DNA from: Usnea hakonensis
Taxonomy: Eukaryota; Ascomycota; Lecanoromycetes; Lecanorales; Parmeliaceae
Direction of reading: 5' to 3'
DNA: 25,104 bases
Assembly: GCA_013423325.1 (NCBI GenBank)
Contig: BLJB01000562.1
Location: 1-25,104 of the forward strand
The position numbers were made by a program, and so were the translations under genes. The notes beneath the pieces are model-generated. The model made no database searches. It had not been told where the DNA came from and saw nothing but the letters and a program-made list of their open reading frames with translations. This document shows positions 1 through 11,100 of this stretch, in pieces (position 1 is the stretch's first letter; the number at the start of each line of letters is the position of its first letter).

Positions 1-2827
1 CGCCCTAATTTTTGACAGTGTCGATGTACGCTCAGCCAGCTTGCCCTGATCCTTATAGAGGATACCCAAGTTGTTGACGGTGTCGAGTGTGGATGTATGC
101 TCAGGACCCCATGCTTTCTCGTATCCCTTCAGTGCCCGCTGGTACATCTTCTCGGCCTCAGCCAGCTTGCCCTGATCAGCACAGAGATCGCCCAGATTAT
201 GGAAAGCATCATTAGATCCGGAACATCCAGTTTCATCTTGAGTATTTAACTTCTGGAGAAACCGTATACATCGATCTGCTTGGGGAAGTAGTCGCTGCTG
301 TGTGAGCCAGTACTCCGGTTCGGACTGACTAGGCACCGCAGAACCGACGATCGTAGAAGCCAGTATGATAATATCCACCTGGTCGCGACTAATAGACTCC
401 GTGCACCAGTCGTGAACCACCGGATGGATCGAGTAGCTCTCAATACGCTCATGCGACTCGATTAAAGAGTAGGCAAGTAATGCCCTCATACCTCTCTGGA
501 AGCTGACTTCGTCCTGGACCAGATCTTTAAGCCAGGACTCGTGAATGTTGTGCCTTCCGCAAGAGAGCAGCTCATACCACACATCCTGGTGATCGAGATA
601 TGCCCATAGCTGAAGGAACTTTGCCGCCGATGGATTATCTTGCCTGATGCGATCGTAGGAGATCATCCACGTCGTCTGGATAGATCCGTTTGCGTAGTCA
701 CGGAGGTGAGGAGCCTCCGCTAGTAGTCTGGACCACGAGGTTTCATATAGCTGCACGTACTTCGGACAGCTCGTGCCGGTCTCGCGTATATACTTACCAG
801 CCTGAACGAGAGCCAAGGGAAGACAGCCTAACCTTTTCGCCAGCTTGTTTAGATCTAATAGCTGATTAACTTTGCACGCTTTGAGGACTCGTAACGAGGT
901 ATGTCGCACCTCTTGAAGATCGTACCAGGCCCGAGCGACTACAGAGAAGCTCGAGAGCTTGCTCAAGAGTCAGCCTTCCCACTTCGGTCGATATCCCGAC
1001 TTCTCCCAGAGAAGAAAGGCGAGTGGTAATCAGTAGAGAGCCATGGTCAGCGGGTGGAAAGAACGATGACACGTCGTAAGCCTGTGGGTCCTTGTTATCC
1101 GGCTGACATTTTCGATCGACATTATCAATGATCATAAGCCATTGGCGATTTCCTCTTAGAGCAAGCCATCTCAGAACAGCACTTGCTTCCGCTTCCACGT
1201 CCGGAGCATGTGAAGTCCTGCCGACTAAAGGTTCCTGTGGACGGCCGGAGGGTATACGCTTTCCAAACGCGGCAAGGCTTTGCAAGAGCGTGTCTTTACT
1301 GTTACCATTTAGCCACAGTATCGCGCTGTAGGTTTCTTGATGTTTCCTGGTATACGCGAGAGCCAGCTGCGTTTTCCCAATCCCGCCGAGACCATGGAGA
1401 ATATGTATCTTCCGTCCGTTTGGTATACTCATTGGAAGGAGATTCTGTTCAATCTCTGTCATTTCGGGATCTCGATCGACGAAATGACTGGTGATCGGTA
1501 ACCCAGTAAAGTAGAACTCGATTTGAAAATTGTCGCCTTCTATGGGGTGGAATCAATCAGCCTTGAATAGTCATAGATATAATAAAAGATTTGTATACGA
1601 AACGGAAGTAGCTTCGGGGCGACAACCTACGAACCTAATATGCTCCCAACCTACCTTGATCGCGCGCCACCACGAGCGCAGGTGCCTGCTCTACCATCTT
1701 TTCAATTACCTCGCATACCGTCTCAAAATCTTCTTCTTCACGCTTTCCAAACTTGTTCATATTGAAATGATCTCGGGAAAGAGAGTATTTCTCCGTCGAT
1801 TCGCTTTGATCCAAACACCCTGAAGTTTCATCCACCACGAATTGCTATATATCGTCAGCCTCATCTATAGAAGGGGTAATTCACTGACTTGAAGCGGTGG
1901 TCCCTTATATATCGCACCCACGTTGCTGGGCTTCTGTTCGAAGAAGCAGGCCACGCGAGCTAGGTTCCTCTCTTTCCTAGTCTCGGAGAAATCATCCATC
2001 AAATCCATTAAGGTCTCGTTCCCCGGCGCGAGGATGTTCAAATTGGACCCTTGGATCTGTCCCTCTCTGTACTGACTTTGTATCGCCTGAAGTATCCTAG
2101 CCTGGCTCAGTCCACTAGCACCGCGAAAGGGCGTCCCAAAGAATAACATGCCAGTGGTCGACCTGTAGATGCCTGGCCATTTATCGCCGGACCGTTTCGC
2201 GTTCACAATAGCCTAAGCTTTGTTAACACGAATCTGTTCGCTTCCGACGTAGAACGGACCTTGAGGATCACCAATCCGCCAAAACAATGCGCGATGAAGA
2301 TCAGAGGCCGACAAGGCCACTCCTATTCTTGGGTAAGCGCTATAAGGAACCACTGATAGGGGTAGGGGGCATACCTTTCTCTAGCGTTCGAGGCTTAGAA
2401 GGAGACGTTGAGCCACGGTCGAGGCCTTCTGGCGGATTGCATCGTCGCCGAACCATTGTGATTCGTATCCGTACCGCATGATCCTAGCTCGCGGCACCAC
2501 TGCTGGCAACATGCCTGGGTCACTGAGCCAATTTATATAGTGTTCTCCAGGGCCTTCTGTATCCAGCTTTTTACACCAGGTGTCGTCGGGGTGGGCGCCG
2601 ATTCCGTGGATTGCGACAATACTATAGTCAGGCTGTCAGTGCCTGTTAACAAGCTCTTAGTGAAGAGTTCTGGAGTCTTACTCCACCAATGACGATGCTG
2701 GACCAGCATCCTGGGTGTCAGAGCGAGGCTCATAAAGGACCTTGAGCCCAATATCGTCGTCAATCACTTTTCGCACCTATCTTTGGTCAGTCTTTGTTGG
2801 GCAGAGCCGCATGGCGTACGTTACCAT
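1..2827 (-). pseudogene. NOD-like receptor: alpha/beta-hydrolase - NB-ARC - TPR, interrupted, 3' end outside window
   Basis: Fungal NLR (STAND) receptor of the kind with a SesB-like alpha/beta-hydrolase effector head; such proteins act in non-self recognition and cell death. Reading frames join across introns 2681-2622, 2374-2323, 2259-2213, 1888-1845, 1654-1540 and probably 925-862; most have CTGAC or TTAAC branch signals. The N-terminus is least certain: a possible 3-nt ATG exon at 2827-2825 splices to 2776. Domains in order: hydrolase (HGIGAHPDDTW, then the nucleophile elbow AHCFGG near 2300-2270, then FFGTPFRGA near 2140), NB-ARC (P-loop GLGGIGKT near 1400, kinase-2 MIIDNVD near 1125, LPLALVQAG near 805), winged-helix/MHD-like IHPVVHDW near 420, and kinesin-light-chain-type TPRs below 240. 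Odd points: a TAG at 2383-2381 falls in frame between LSLER and RK, and the last visible TPR (1-60) lacks about 20 residues. The 925-862 intron could instead be a frameshift. Family is clear; functionality is doubtful. Confidence 0.82.
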
Positions 2828-3138
2828 AGTGAGTAAAGAAGAAAGCGCTGTACATGTAGCTTATAGCCTTGGCTTATCAATAATGAATATGGACCAAGCC
2901 CAAGATTTTGTCGAAGTATGGCAAGTGTAGAACTGTCTGTCCCTTAGCCTCACTAGTGGCGGGCTGAGGAAGCAGTCTTGGCCCGCCTCTAGGCGAGGTA
3001 TTGGGGATGGTAGGGCTAGCTGGGCCAATGCCTAGAATCGCGCCTAAGATTTATGCAACCTGAGAGCATCAGATTTTCGACCTCGATTATGGCAGCGTAA
3101 AAACTTGGCTCCCATCAAGATACGCAGCGTCACATCCC
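2828..3138. other. Intergenic region between divergent genes
   Basis: Shared upstream region of the minus-strand receptor and the plus-strand membrane-protein gene, so it probably holds both promoters. The one structure seen is an inverted repeat, GGCGGGC (2958-2964) and GCCCGCC (2981-2987), separated by 16 nt. No coding potential was recognised. Confidence 0.4.
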
Positions 3139-4143
3139 ATGATCTCTCCAAGCATGACTCTCTTAGTGCCTTTTACCGAAGAAAGTCAGCTCAACAGAGA
3201 TTCCACGACTTCTCCACCATCGTGTTCTCGAACCCTTCCAGGACATCCGCGAATACCTTTACAGGATGCCGCACAACTCCGCGGTTTTCTCCGTCGAGAG
3301 CTATGGGCTGTCGATCTGGAGCGTATGGCCCCGCACTTGTGGATTATGTCGACGCAGTCGAGCAGCAACGTCTCCCCACTACATCAGCAGAAGGTGAAAG
3401 GGCGAGAGATAATTGTGACGGAAGACCCACGACTACATCTGGTATGGATATACGACCGAGTATTCATCAAGCCATTGCCGCGATACCTTCTTTCGTATAC
3501 CTTCTGGTCGGAATATATGTCAAATGAAAAATCTACACTTTGGGGAAGCAATGGGGAAGAGCAGGAGACCTGTACGATGATACGGATGTCAGCCTCGGGA
3601 TTCTTAAGAACTTATCACTTTCTCATTCAGCACGAGTCGGACTTCGATATCGCTCGCAGTGAGACACGGCTCCTACCCTCTGACATCACTTGGACCGAGT
3701 TTTGCGCTTTCTCTAAAGATTTCCCAGATATCGGTGACGACAATGTGTCGGAAAGATATCATTACGGAGAGCTCCGGCTCACAAGGCTCAATCTTTATGC
3801 CAAAATTATTATTGGCAAGTTCCATTACGAGCGCGTCCACGGACAATATGGTGCTTTCTTCGCTCGCTTCTACGGTCCTCTACTATTTATCTTCGGCATT
3901 CTTTCCATTATCTTGAGTGCTATGCAGGTCGAGCTTGGTGTCGAGACGTTGACGAATGCCCAATGGCAAGCGTTCTGGTATGCCTGCCGGTGGTTTGTTA
4001 TCGTTGCGCTAGCGTCCATGGTGCTTCTTGTGTTGGCCCTAATGTCGCTACTTGTTGGCATGATCATTGACGAGTGGGTTTTCGCGCTCAGGAGACGGTA
4101 TGAGAAAGGGAAGTCTCGCGGACGGCAGCAGAGTAGAGCGTGA
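3139..4143 (+). CDS. Fungal two-helix membrane protein of unknown function (DUF6601-like)
   Basis: Uninterrupted 334-codon frame from ATG 3139 to TGA. The first 60 residues are polar and low in complexity. The middle holds motifs I associate with an uncharacterised fungal family, tentatively DUF6601 (name from memory): LWIMSTQSSSNVSPLHQQ, REIIVTEDPRLHLVWIYDR and IKPLPRYLLS. Two hydrophobic segments near the C-terminus (about residues 240-263 and 287-312) are separated by a polar loop, and a basic tail RRRYEKGKSRGR follows, as in a membrane protein with a cytosolic tail. No catalytic motif is visible. No intron is needed and length suits the family as I recall it, so the gene looks intact. It is divergent from the NLR; no functional link can be shown. 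Confidence 0.7.
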   Translation: MISPSMTLLVPFTEESQLNRDSTTSPPSCSRTLPGHPRIPLQDAAQLRGFLRRELWAVDLERMAPHLWIMSTQSSSNVSPLHQQKVKGREIIVTEDPRLHLVWIYDRVFIKPLPRYLLSYTFWSEYMSNEKSTLWGSNGEEQETCTMIRMSASGFLRTYHFLIQHESDFDIARSETRLLPSDITWTEFCAFSKDFPDIGDDNVSERYHYGELRLTRLNLYAKIIIGKFHYERVHGQYGAFFARFYGPLLFIFGILSIILSAMQVELGVETLTNAQWQAFWYACRWFVIVALASMVLLVLALMSLLVGMIIDEWVFALRRRYEKGKSRGRQQSRA

Positions 4144-5343
4144 CGGCGCTGTTCGTACTGGTTTTGTGTACAAGCAACGTCTCTTACGCCCTTTCGAACA
4201 ATGCTCGGCAGGTACTGCTGTGTGTTTGTTTGATGCCACCACGTTTTGCGACCTATTACATTACGTTCGGTGTGCAGGTTCCCCTCTAAGCACAAAGCCC
4301 TTTCGTCAACATCAACATAGAACGGTGCCATTCCGGCTTCTTGCATCCACGGCTTATTGCACCACCCCAATGCAAGAAATCTGAACTTCGTCATCCGAGT
4401 TTGTCACTCGGATGTTAATAGCCCACTGAGATCCGGGTGGGCCCCAGCAGATGAGCCAGCAGTGATGTGGGCCCTTGTCTGGACTTGGGTGGTGGTAACT
4501 GATAAAAGCCTCACAGAAATTCGACGTTGGAACTTCTGCAACGTTCTGGACTTGAGAGTCTTTCTGATGCGAGCCGAGTTTTCGGTTAACCAGCTCTTAG
4601 GAAGCGATTTGTCGCAATTCGAAGCCAGTGGTCTGAGATTGAACTTCGAGATCCCGCGTCAAGATGCGGACACTTGGAACTCTTATGTTTATATCGTCCA
4701 TTGCTGCAGACTGAAAGGAACTGAGAGGAATGCGACGCCAATAATAAGTATGCGATGGGTTTCCCGGAGTTTCATAGGTTTCCTTTAAGGCTACTATAGT
4801 AAGGTAAGAGGACAACGCTATGTATAACGTGGTAGTGTAGCTGTGTACATGTTTATAGAGCGCCTTGGGTGCGCCAAGTGCTTTATAGCCTTGTTCTCGC
4901 CTCTTCTTTCACATGTCTCTGTGCCCGACGCTTGCAATGACAATGAATGTCTGGGTACTCAGCCTCGCCATCGCCTCATAGGTGGAGTCGGTTACGCGTA
5001 ACCCATTAAAGATAGGACTTTTTCCAATTCAAGAGCTCGTGAAGCCATTTGAAGCTGAAAGATGTCGAATCAAAATCAGGTCAGGTACAACTTTCCCAGT
5101 ATGCTCGCAGCCCGCAAGGCTGACTTTAGGTTACCGTAGCTCTAAAGTCAAGGATCGCGCCGCTGTTAGGGAAGACCAGATGGTCTTCCCGGCCTAGTAC
5201 AACTATAGCTTTACTGATACGGTTAGTACGACTCCAGCCCTACACTGCCGCCTTGGGGCTGCTGGCTCGCGAGGCTGAAAAACAACCGAAAGCTCACTTT
5301 GAGCGGCACGATCTACCATAATTACCACAACTTGTCGTTGTCA
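4144..5343. other. Gene-poor interval
   Basis: No protein family was recognised here. A 143-codon open frame at 4357-4788 (plus) has no recognisable motif and its composition does not convince me it is coding. The one structure seen is a perfect 10-bp inverted repeat, GGGAAGACCA (5169-5178) and TGGTCTTCCC (5181-5190), with a 2-nt spacer. Confidence 0.4.
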
Positions 5344-5404
5344 TCAATCTCCGTTTGTGGTCCTCTGGCTCTTAAGCCCCGTTCTCGTCACAGTGACACC
5401 CTGT

Positions 5405-5815
5405 CTAACCTTTCCATCGTGAACGCTAACGAAGAGACCGCATATATTCTGGATAGTAGATTTGAAACCATCTAGGGGCCATAAATCAAGTTTCCTGTGC
5501 GATGTGCAATTTCCTTTCTGAGTTGCAAGTGTCAAGGCAATATTGGCTTCCTGGAGGCTAAGCGGCCTTGTGGCTGCCACAATAAGCTGAAGCAGAATTC
5601 GGGCTCGCACATTGTCTGAGCTCCTAGATAAAATCCTTTCGTACGCATCAGAGACTTTTGACGGCAGATCGGACAATAGTGAATCTATGTCCGATACCTT
5701 GCTGTATTTGCTCCGAGATCCCGTGATGATATCGACCGTCAGAAAAAGCCAAAGATAGGTGCGATTGTTCATCTCCTTCAAACGATCAGTCAGCCTCCTA
5801 TCCTTCTCGCAGATT
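5405..5815 (-). pseudogene. Fragment of a NACHT-type NLR (C-terminal part of the NACHT region)
   Basis: The minus strand encodes about 135 residues typical of the segment after the NACHT core in fungal NACHT-ankyrin receptors: ICEKDRRLTDRL, MNNRTYLWLFLTVDII, SDLPSKVSDAYERIL, a leucine-rich stretch, PLSLQEANIAL, and ICGLFVSVHDGKV. Intact relatives continue into an IHQTAREFL-type motif; here similarity stops after GKVR (about 5405) and unrelated residues run to a stop at 5344. At the other end similarity stops near 5815, where the opposite strand becomes a GST-like exon. No P-loop, Walker B or sensor motif is present, so this is an internal fragment and not a working gene. It may share an ancestor with the ankyrin fragment at 7094-7492, which lies in the opposite orientation. 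Confidence 0.75.
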
Positions 5816-6544
5816 CCACACTTATTGCCGAAAGATTGGTAGAAGACGGAGTGTCGGAAGACCTCAATGCTAAACTCTCTCCGACGGAGAAAGCCCTGGA
5901 TTTGGCAATTCGAGCCCTGCTGGAGGACAAGCTGTGCTTCTATCAGGTGGGTTATCAATACCCTGTCAATGCTCTTTCACACTGCCCCATGCCAGCCAGA
6001 CTCAATCTATCGTTCATATAACAAACGAATGATTTGACACTCAAATAGAGCTACGAACGATGGCATGAGAACTATTACACGATGCGACCAGGTGTCCTCG
6101 CAGCCCTGCCCTACCCTGTCCAGCTTGTCGTCGGTTTACTCGCCCATCGCGGAGTAATGCGGACCCTCTACGGTCAAGGTACCGCGCGGTTCTCGAGGGA
6201 AGAAATCAGTTCCTTCAGGAGGCACATCTGGGAGAATGTCAATGCATTGCTTGTTGCTTCGAGGGGGAAGAGGACGGAGACGGACGCGACTTTTTGGGTC
6301 TTGGGAGGCGAAGGGCCATCTGAAGCGGATGCCACTCTCTTCGGCTTCATTGCTGCGGGGATGGTCTGCGAAGCGTACGCTAATTCTTCTTCTGACCATC
6401 ACTAATCCTATCCCATGAAGTTGCTGATGATTTCTTGTTAGGGCGCCCGAATCCAACAAGGTTATAAAAGGGTTTCCAGCAGTGGTTGACTATGCGCAGA
6501 GGATTCATGAACGTTACTTTCCAGATTATACCTACTTGGAGTAG
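5809..6544 (+). pseudogene. 5'-truncated GST-like protein gene (GST C-terminal domain)
   Basis: Three exons fit exactly: 5809-5946, 6049-6374 and 6442-6544, with introns 5947-6048 (GTGGGT...AATAG) and 6375-6441 (GTACGC...TTAG) and consistent phases. The product resembles fungal glutathione S-transferase-like proteins of the Fax/metaxin type. It starts at ADSTLIAERLVEDG, the end of the thioredoxin-like N-terminal domain. It then has an all-helical domain with LSPTEKALDLAIRALLEDK, ENYYTMRPGVLAALPYP, RTLYGQGTARF and GGEGPSEADATLFGF, and ends in HERYFPDYTYLE. The thioredoxin-fold exon or exons that should precede it are missing; the NACHT fragment lies there instead on the other strand. The remaining exons are undamaged, so truncation is probably recent. 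Without its first domain it should not bind glutathione. Confidence 0.78.
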
Positions 6545-6813
6545 AGATGCCACAGACCAATGCTGGTGTAGCTGTTGGAAGGTCTGGAGGCAAACATGAG
6601 GGACTACTAGCTAAGGGCGGAGTGGGTATACACAGAACCATTTGATACGTCCGTCAGAACCGTGCACCAATGGCTGTGGAGTGTTCGCCTCCTCAAGCAC
6701 ATCAGTTTTATGAAAAGATGTAGCGAATGGCAGTAGTATCTCAAATTTACTAGAAAATTCTTAATTCCTATAATCTCAAGAACATATAGACTCTTAAGAA
6801 CAAACAAAAGTAA
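6545..6813. other. Intergenic interval
   Basis: No recognisable gene, RNA or repeat. The second half (about 6715-6813) is A+T-richer than its surroundings. Confidence 0.3.
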
Positions 6814-6829
6814 TCAGCGATCACGGACC

Positions 6830-7085
6830 CTTATCTGCAGCCATGTCTCCTTCCAGCACACCTTGTATTCATAGCCCTTTCCCCTTCGTCTCTTGCCAAC
6901 GATCCTTACGATCTCCCAATCCTCTTCATCTAATGCTGAACCTCCTTGGTCCTGAGGCCGCTCAGCAAGTGGTGGGGGGACGGTGATGTCGTGAGGGGGT
7001 GGGACGGTCGTTGTTATTCCGCAATCACCTCTACAGGTAGCCAGCTCAACTCGATCCTGGCATAGTGCGACACAAGAAGAGATCG
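6830..7085 (-). pseudogene. Chromodomain fragment, truncated at both ends
   Basis: On the minus strand an acidic/proline linker (VPPPHDITVPPPLAERP) is followed by DEEDWEIVRIVGKRRRGKG, then YEYKVCWKETWL. This is the first two thirds of a chromodomain: a beta strand with the W-E-(I/V)-x-x-I signature, a basic loop, and the Y-x-V-x-W-K strand. Homologues continue after TWL into a helix (PESELGNA-like). Here the frame runs into QIRVRDR and a stop at 6814; the next frame reads ADK just past TWL, which suggests a one-base indel. The 5' end has no plausible start and stops at the ankyrin fragment. Chromodomains of this kind occur in fungal nuclear proteins and retrotransposon integrases; too little remains to tell which. 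Confidence 0.6.
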
Positions 7086-7093
7086 GACGATTA

Positions 7094-7492
7094 ATGGGGG
7101 TGTACGGCAACGCGTTGCAGGCAGCATCAGTGGGAGGTTATGATCATATAGTGCAAATGCTGTTGGATAGAGATGCCGATGTTAATGCTCAAAGGGGAGA
7201 ATACGGTAACGCGTTGCAGGCAGCATCATACATAGGTCATGATCACGTGGTGCAAATACTGTTGTATAGAGATGCCGATGTTAATGCTCAAGGGGGATAT
7301 TACGGCAACGCGTTGCAGGCAGCATCATTTGGAGGTCATGATCACGTGGTGCAAATGCTGTTGGATAGGGGTGCCGATGTTAATGCTCAAGGTGGACATT
7401 ACAACAACGCGTTGCATGCAGCGTTATTCGGACATCGTCATCAAACAGCAGAGCTGCTACGGCAAAGGGGAGCCATAGATGTCGATCCTTAA
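7094..7492 (+). pseudogene. Ankyrin-repeat C-terminal fragment (NLR-type ankyrin array)
   Basis: A 132-codon frame contains four ankyrin repeats, each about 33 residues and 99 bp: YGNALQAAS..GHDHVVQMLL, then DRGADVNAQGG. The first three units are highly alike at DNA level, as in the rapidly homogenised arrays of fungal NACHT-ankyrin receptors; the fourth is diverged and ends at a natural-looking stop after QRGAIDVDP. The frame starts with an ATG exactly where the array begins, with no domain before it, so this is probably the 3' end of a larger gene cut near 7090. The head-to-head chromodomain fragment starts a few bases away. Expression from a chance ATG cannot be excluded. Confidence 0.72.
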
Positions 7493-8142
7493 GCTGGCGA
7501 ATAGCAGCATTCTGTCAATGAAGACCTATCGATGGATTTGGGCAGCGCCAGTATCTCCTAGCTAGAAGAAGAACAATTCCCTTGTCAACGCGCCTACAAG
7601 AAAAACCAGGCTAACCCATTTGAGTCGCCGTAGCCAGAATTGAACCATCACCCTGTTCGTTAAACCTGACCAGACGGGCGTACTCGTATTCTGGTCCGAC
7701 GAGGCTTGTGATGTACACCCTTCGCTTAGATAAAATGAGTTGGATCAATGTGGTCATTCCATCTAAATGGGGAACATTCACTCAATCAATTAAAGTAGCG
7801 ACAGTGTCCCTCTTGCTTAATGTACCCTCGCTGTCCTGACATCTTGAAATATTCACTAATGAGACATAAGTCATACATAAAAGTTTCATAAAAATTGCTC
7901 AAGTGCGAACATATTGCGGCGAAGAGTTTGTCGATCTTTTGACCCATCATGCAATATACCAAGAGAGAGAGTCGATAGTATGTATGACACATTCGAAAAA
8001 GCGCAGTGGGTGGTGTTCACATGTAGGTTATATTTCGTCCTGTTCAACTCCAAGCTCGTCGCTTTGCTGCTGTCCGAAATTCCATTTATGCATGAAATTG
8101 ACCCCTTCTCTTGAGAGGAAAAATAGAAATTATCATGTCGGA
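7493..8142. other. Gene-poor interval
   Basis: Nothing was recognised with confidence. Short frames on both strands lack motifs. The region separates the broken-gene patchwork from the 3' end of the DUF2235-GTPase gene and probably holds that gene's 3' untranslated region on the minus strand. Confidence 0.3.
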
Positions 8143-11100
8143 CTAGGGCAATTCTTGATGAGTGGTCTGCTGTGAGAATGGAGGCGCTATCGTAGATTGC
8201 TGTGAAAATCCAAGGCTCAATCGCATGTCTTCATCAGCTGTACCCTCGAGCTCTGCAAGGTTGTTCGCCTTCTGACCTTGCCTGGATCGATGTTCGTTGA
8301 TGATCTCATGCATTCCGACACGGAGTTTGCTGATCTGAAGGCTCATGCTAATGGCGTAAAGCGGAATCAATTTGTCGACTTCACCATGGATGATCGGCGT
8401 CTTGGACTTGTAATCCCGTGCCGCCGCTTCAATCTCAGCGGGTCCTACGTACCGAGATCCTAGATTAAAGGCGTGCTCGAGAATAAGGATGATGTCGCAC
8501 GCACACGATATAACCACTCTGGCTGTTGTTGGCATAGCCATCAGACAGCCGGCAGCCAGTGCAAAGACCCCTAGAGGCCCAGCTGCTATGGTGAGTCCAG
8601 TGAAGACTACCATGTTCCCGAGGGTCGTATAGAAGAACTTCCCCATGTTCTGCCATACAACATCCCGCATGATTTTATTCATCTCTTGAGATTGGATCTT
8701 TGGAAAGCCGAAAGAGTGTAGACTGGCTTCACATATCAAGCGTGAGACAGTGGGCGTGCTAATTAAGGCCGAAGCAGGGATTGGGGCCGCAGAAGCTCTG
8801 ATAGCATGCCGACAGAGCCGAAGTGTCTCGGAGATGGCAGTATCGACTTTTTCGTCAACAGAGATAATTTGGGCAGCAACGCAGAATTGACGGACTCTTT
8901 CATTATCGAGACAATCCAGTGTCTTGCTCAGTAGGTCTTTGATAGAGTCAACATCATCTGTGGGCGTGTCAGAAAGCCAGGAATTATGCTAGCGGAAGGA
9001 TATAACCCTACCTTTCGCAACATACGCGGTAGCGTCCCATTCCGACTGTAAAATCTCAGCTAGAGTATTCTCGACGTTTTCCTTGCGTTCAACAAAGAGC
9101 TTTTGTGTTCTGATGTCAATCTCTTTCTGCATTGCTCCAAGGTCGATGAAAGGATCGGCCTCCATTCCTCGTCTCACTTTCGTTTCATGCTCATCTTTAA
9201 ACTTGTCGGTTTTGGTCCCAACGAGAATGATGGGAACTTTGATGGCGCATTGGGCTACTGCCTCAAATAACTCTACATCAGCCCTCTCAATGATGCGATT
9301 CGCATCAGTCTGCACACAGAACCTAAAGCAATCGTCAAAACCGCAACATCGTTTGAGGGAGGAGCGTGTACCAAATAGCATGTATTCGTTTCGTCCCATC
9401 GGCTTTTCCCGACCGAGCTCGTAGAAAATCCCTGACTTTCTTGACCTCTTTATTATTTCCTGCTTGGAAACCGCAGGAGTCGTGAATAAGAAGACCCGGA
9501 TGGAACTCAGACTCGAATGCGTGGTTGATATCGTGCACCCCTTGTTTGAGGTCTGACTCTTGGGTCTGTAGTCCTGTAAGCTGACATGCTGCAAGCGTCA
9601 TGGAATTTCCTACCATATCCTCAACACCAAACACTCTATTGATCAAAGTAGATTTTCCAACTCCGGTTTTTCCGCACACGAGAATGCGAAATGCTTTAAT
9701 GTCACTGTCAAGCACAGGAGAGGTCACTTTCCAAGGAAATCTCTGTTCTTCGGGGAAAGCTGTCACACGAAATCGTTCGATGTCTTCTCTAAAGCCATCA
9801 ACCCGCGCGTTGGAGTAGATTCTTTGATAAATGTCAAACACAAAATAGACAGAGGGATGGATTATAGTCCCTGAAGCAGCTGTAATCTTATAAGCTAATA
9901 CTGGAACCGTTGGGGATAGTCTGAACCAACCACTTTCGTTGTAACCCACTAATTGTTGCTTCTTGAACGGTTTTCTTGGATTATTATAAAACGGATTGGC
10001 TTTGTTGATCTGGATCTGATAAGACGATGCTAAAGCTTGTGGAGGGGATTTTTTCTTAGAGGCTTCTTCCTTCGAGCTGGATTTCCTGCTCCCAAGGAAG
10101 TGACCCATAAAGCTCTTGCTCTTCACAGGCATAGGCATGTGATGATGTGTCTTCCGTAGGTCTTGCATCTCAATGCGGATACCATCTTTGTACGTGAAAT
10201 GCCATGGTCCCGCCAAGTCACCGCTTTCTGAACTCATATGGGAGCGGTCATCTTGAGCAAGCGGAGAGTTGTCAGTGTCCGGAAATATAGCCTCCAAGGG
10301 ATTTTGGATCAGAGAGCTAGGGTGCGGAACTTGGCGAAATTCTAACCCCAGTCCGTAACGTTTACTTTCGATGAGTATCCATTGCAGTGGATACAATGAC
10401 AGACCGTCATGTCTAGCTCCCCCGCCAATGTCGCCATGTGCGCCGAGGAACCAAGCCTGAACCATGCTCCTTTGCGTGACTGGAGCACTTAGATCAGTCT
10501 GAGGAAGGACAAGCTCTGGATTGAAGTATGGACGATTCTCATTGAGCGAAAGTGCATGGCGCAGGTGATTGATCGAGTCTGTGAAGGAGATGTCATGTAG
10601 CATTTTGTCGTCAAGCGCTTTGACTGTGTCAAATACTCCAATGAATCGAAGCCTTGGAGGTTCGCGCACTGCAGACGTGAAGTGTTTGTAAACTTCTCCA
10701 GCATGGGCTTTGGTGCCAGCTTTGACAACGGCATAAAGCTTTCCAACAGCGATATCGTAGCTCGCATCGAAATCTTTCTGATCTTGAGATGTCAATGCCC
10801 TTAGGTGGTGGAATAGTCCCGCTACCGCGCGGACGACATATGCTCCACGACTGAAGCCATATAGCCACAGTTCATCATCAGGACCTGTCAAGCACTGACA
10901 GCAGAACTGGTATATGTCCTTGATCTGTTCACGGCAGCCAGTACCGTATATTCCATTTAGCAATCTGAGTACTTTATCTCCCACGCCAATGCCATGATAG
11001 TATTTCTTAATTTGCTTGAATTGCTGGCCTTTACTATCCGTGACAAGTCCCTCTTTGACGACTGCCCAAATGCGAAATATATTACTCGTGTTCCCATTGG

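Noticed and set aside
4357..4788. 143-codon frame on the plus strand
   Set aside because: No recognisable motif and a competing open frame on the opposite strand; not enough to call a gene.
5816..5958. Upstream extension of the NACHT fragment's minus-strand frame
   Set aside because: This part is the antisense of the GST-like exon and has no NACHT similarity.
7620..7700. Reverse-strand GGTTCAATTC motif resembling a tRNA T-loop
   Set aside because: The bases around it do not form the 5-bp T-stem, and no acceptor, D-arm or anticodon arm can be fitted.
7670..7715. Plus-strand VLVFWSDEA string recalling the DDE motif of Tc1/mariner transposases
   Set aside because: Only about ten residues fit, the frame is closed by TGA close upstream and by a stop soon after, and no terminal inverted repeats were seen.
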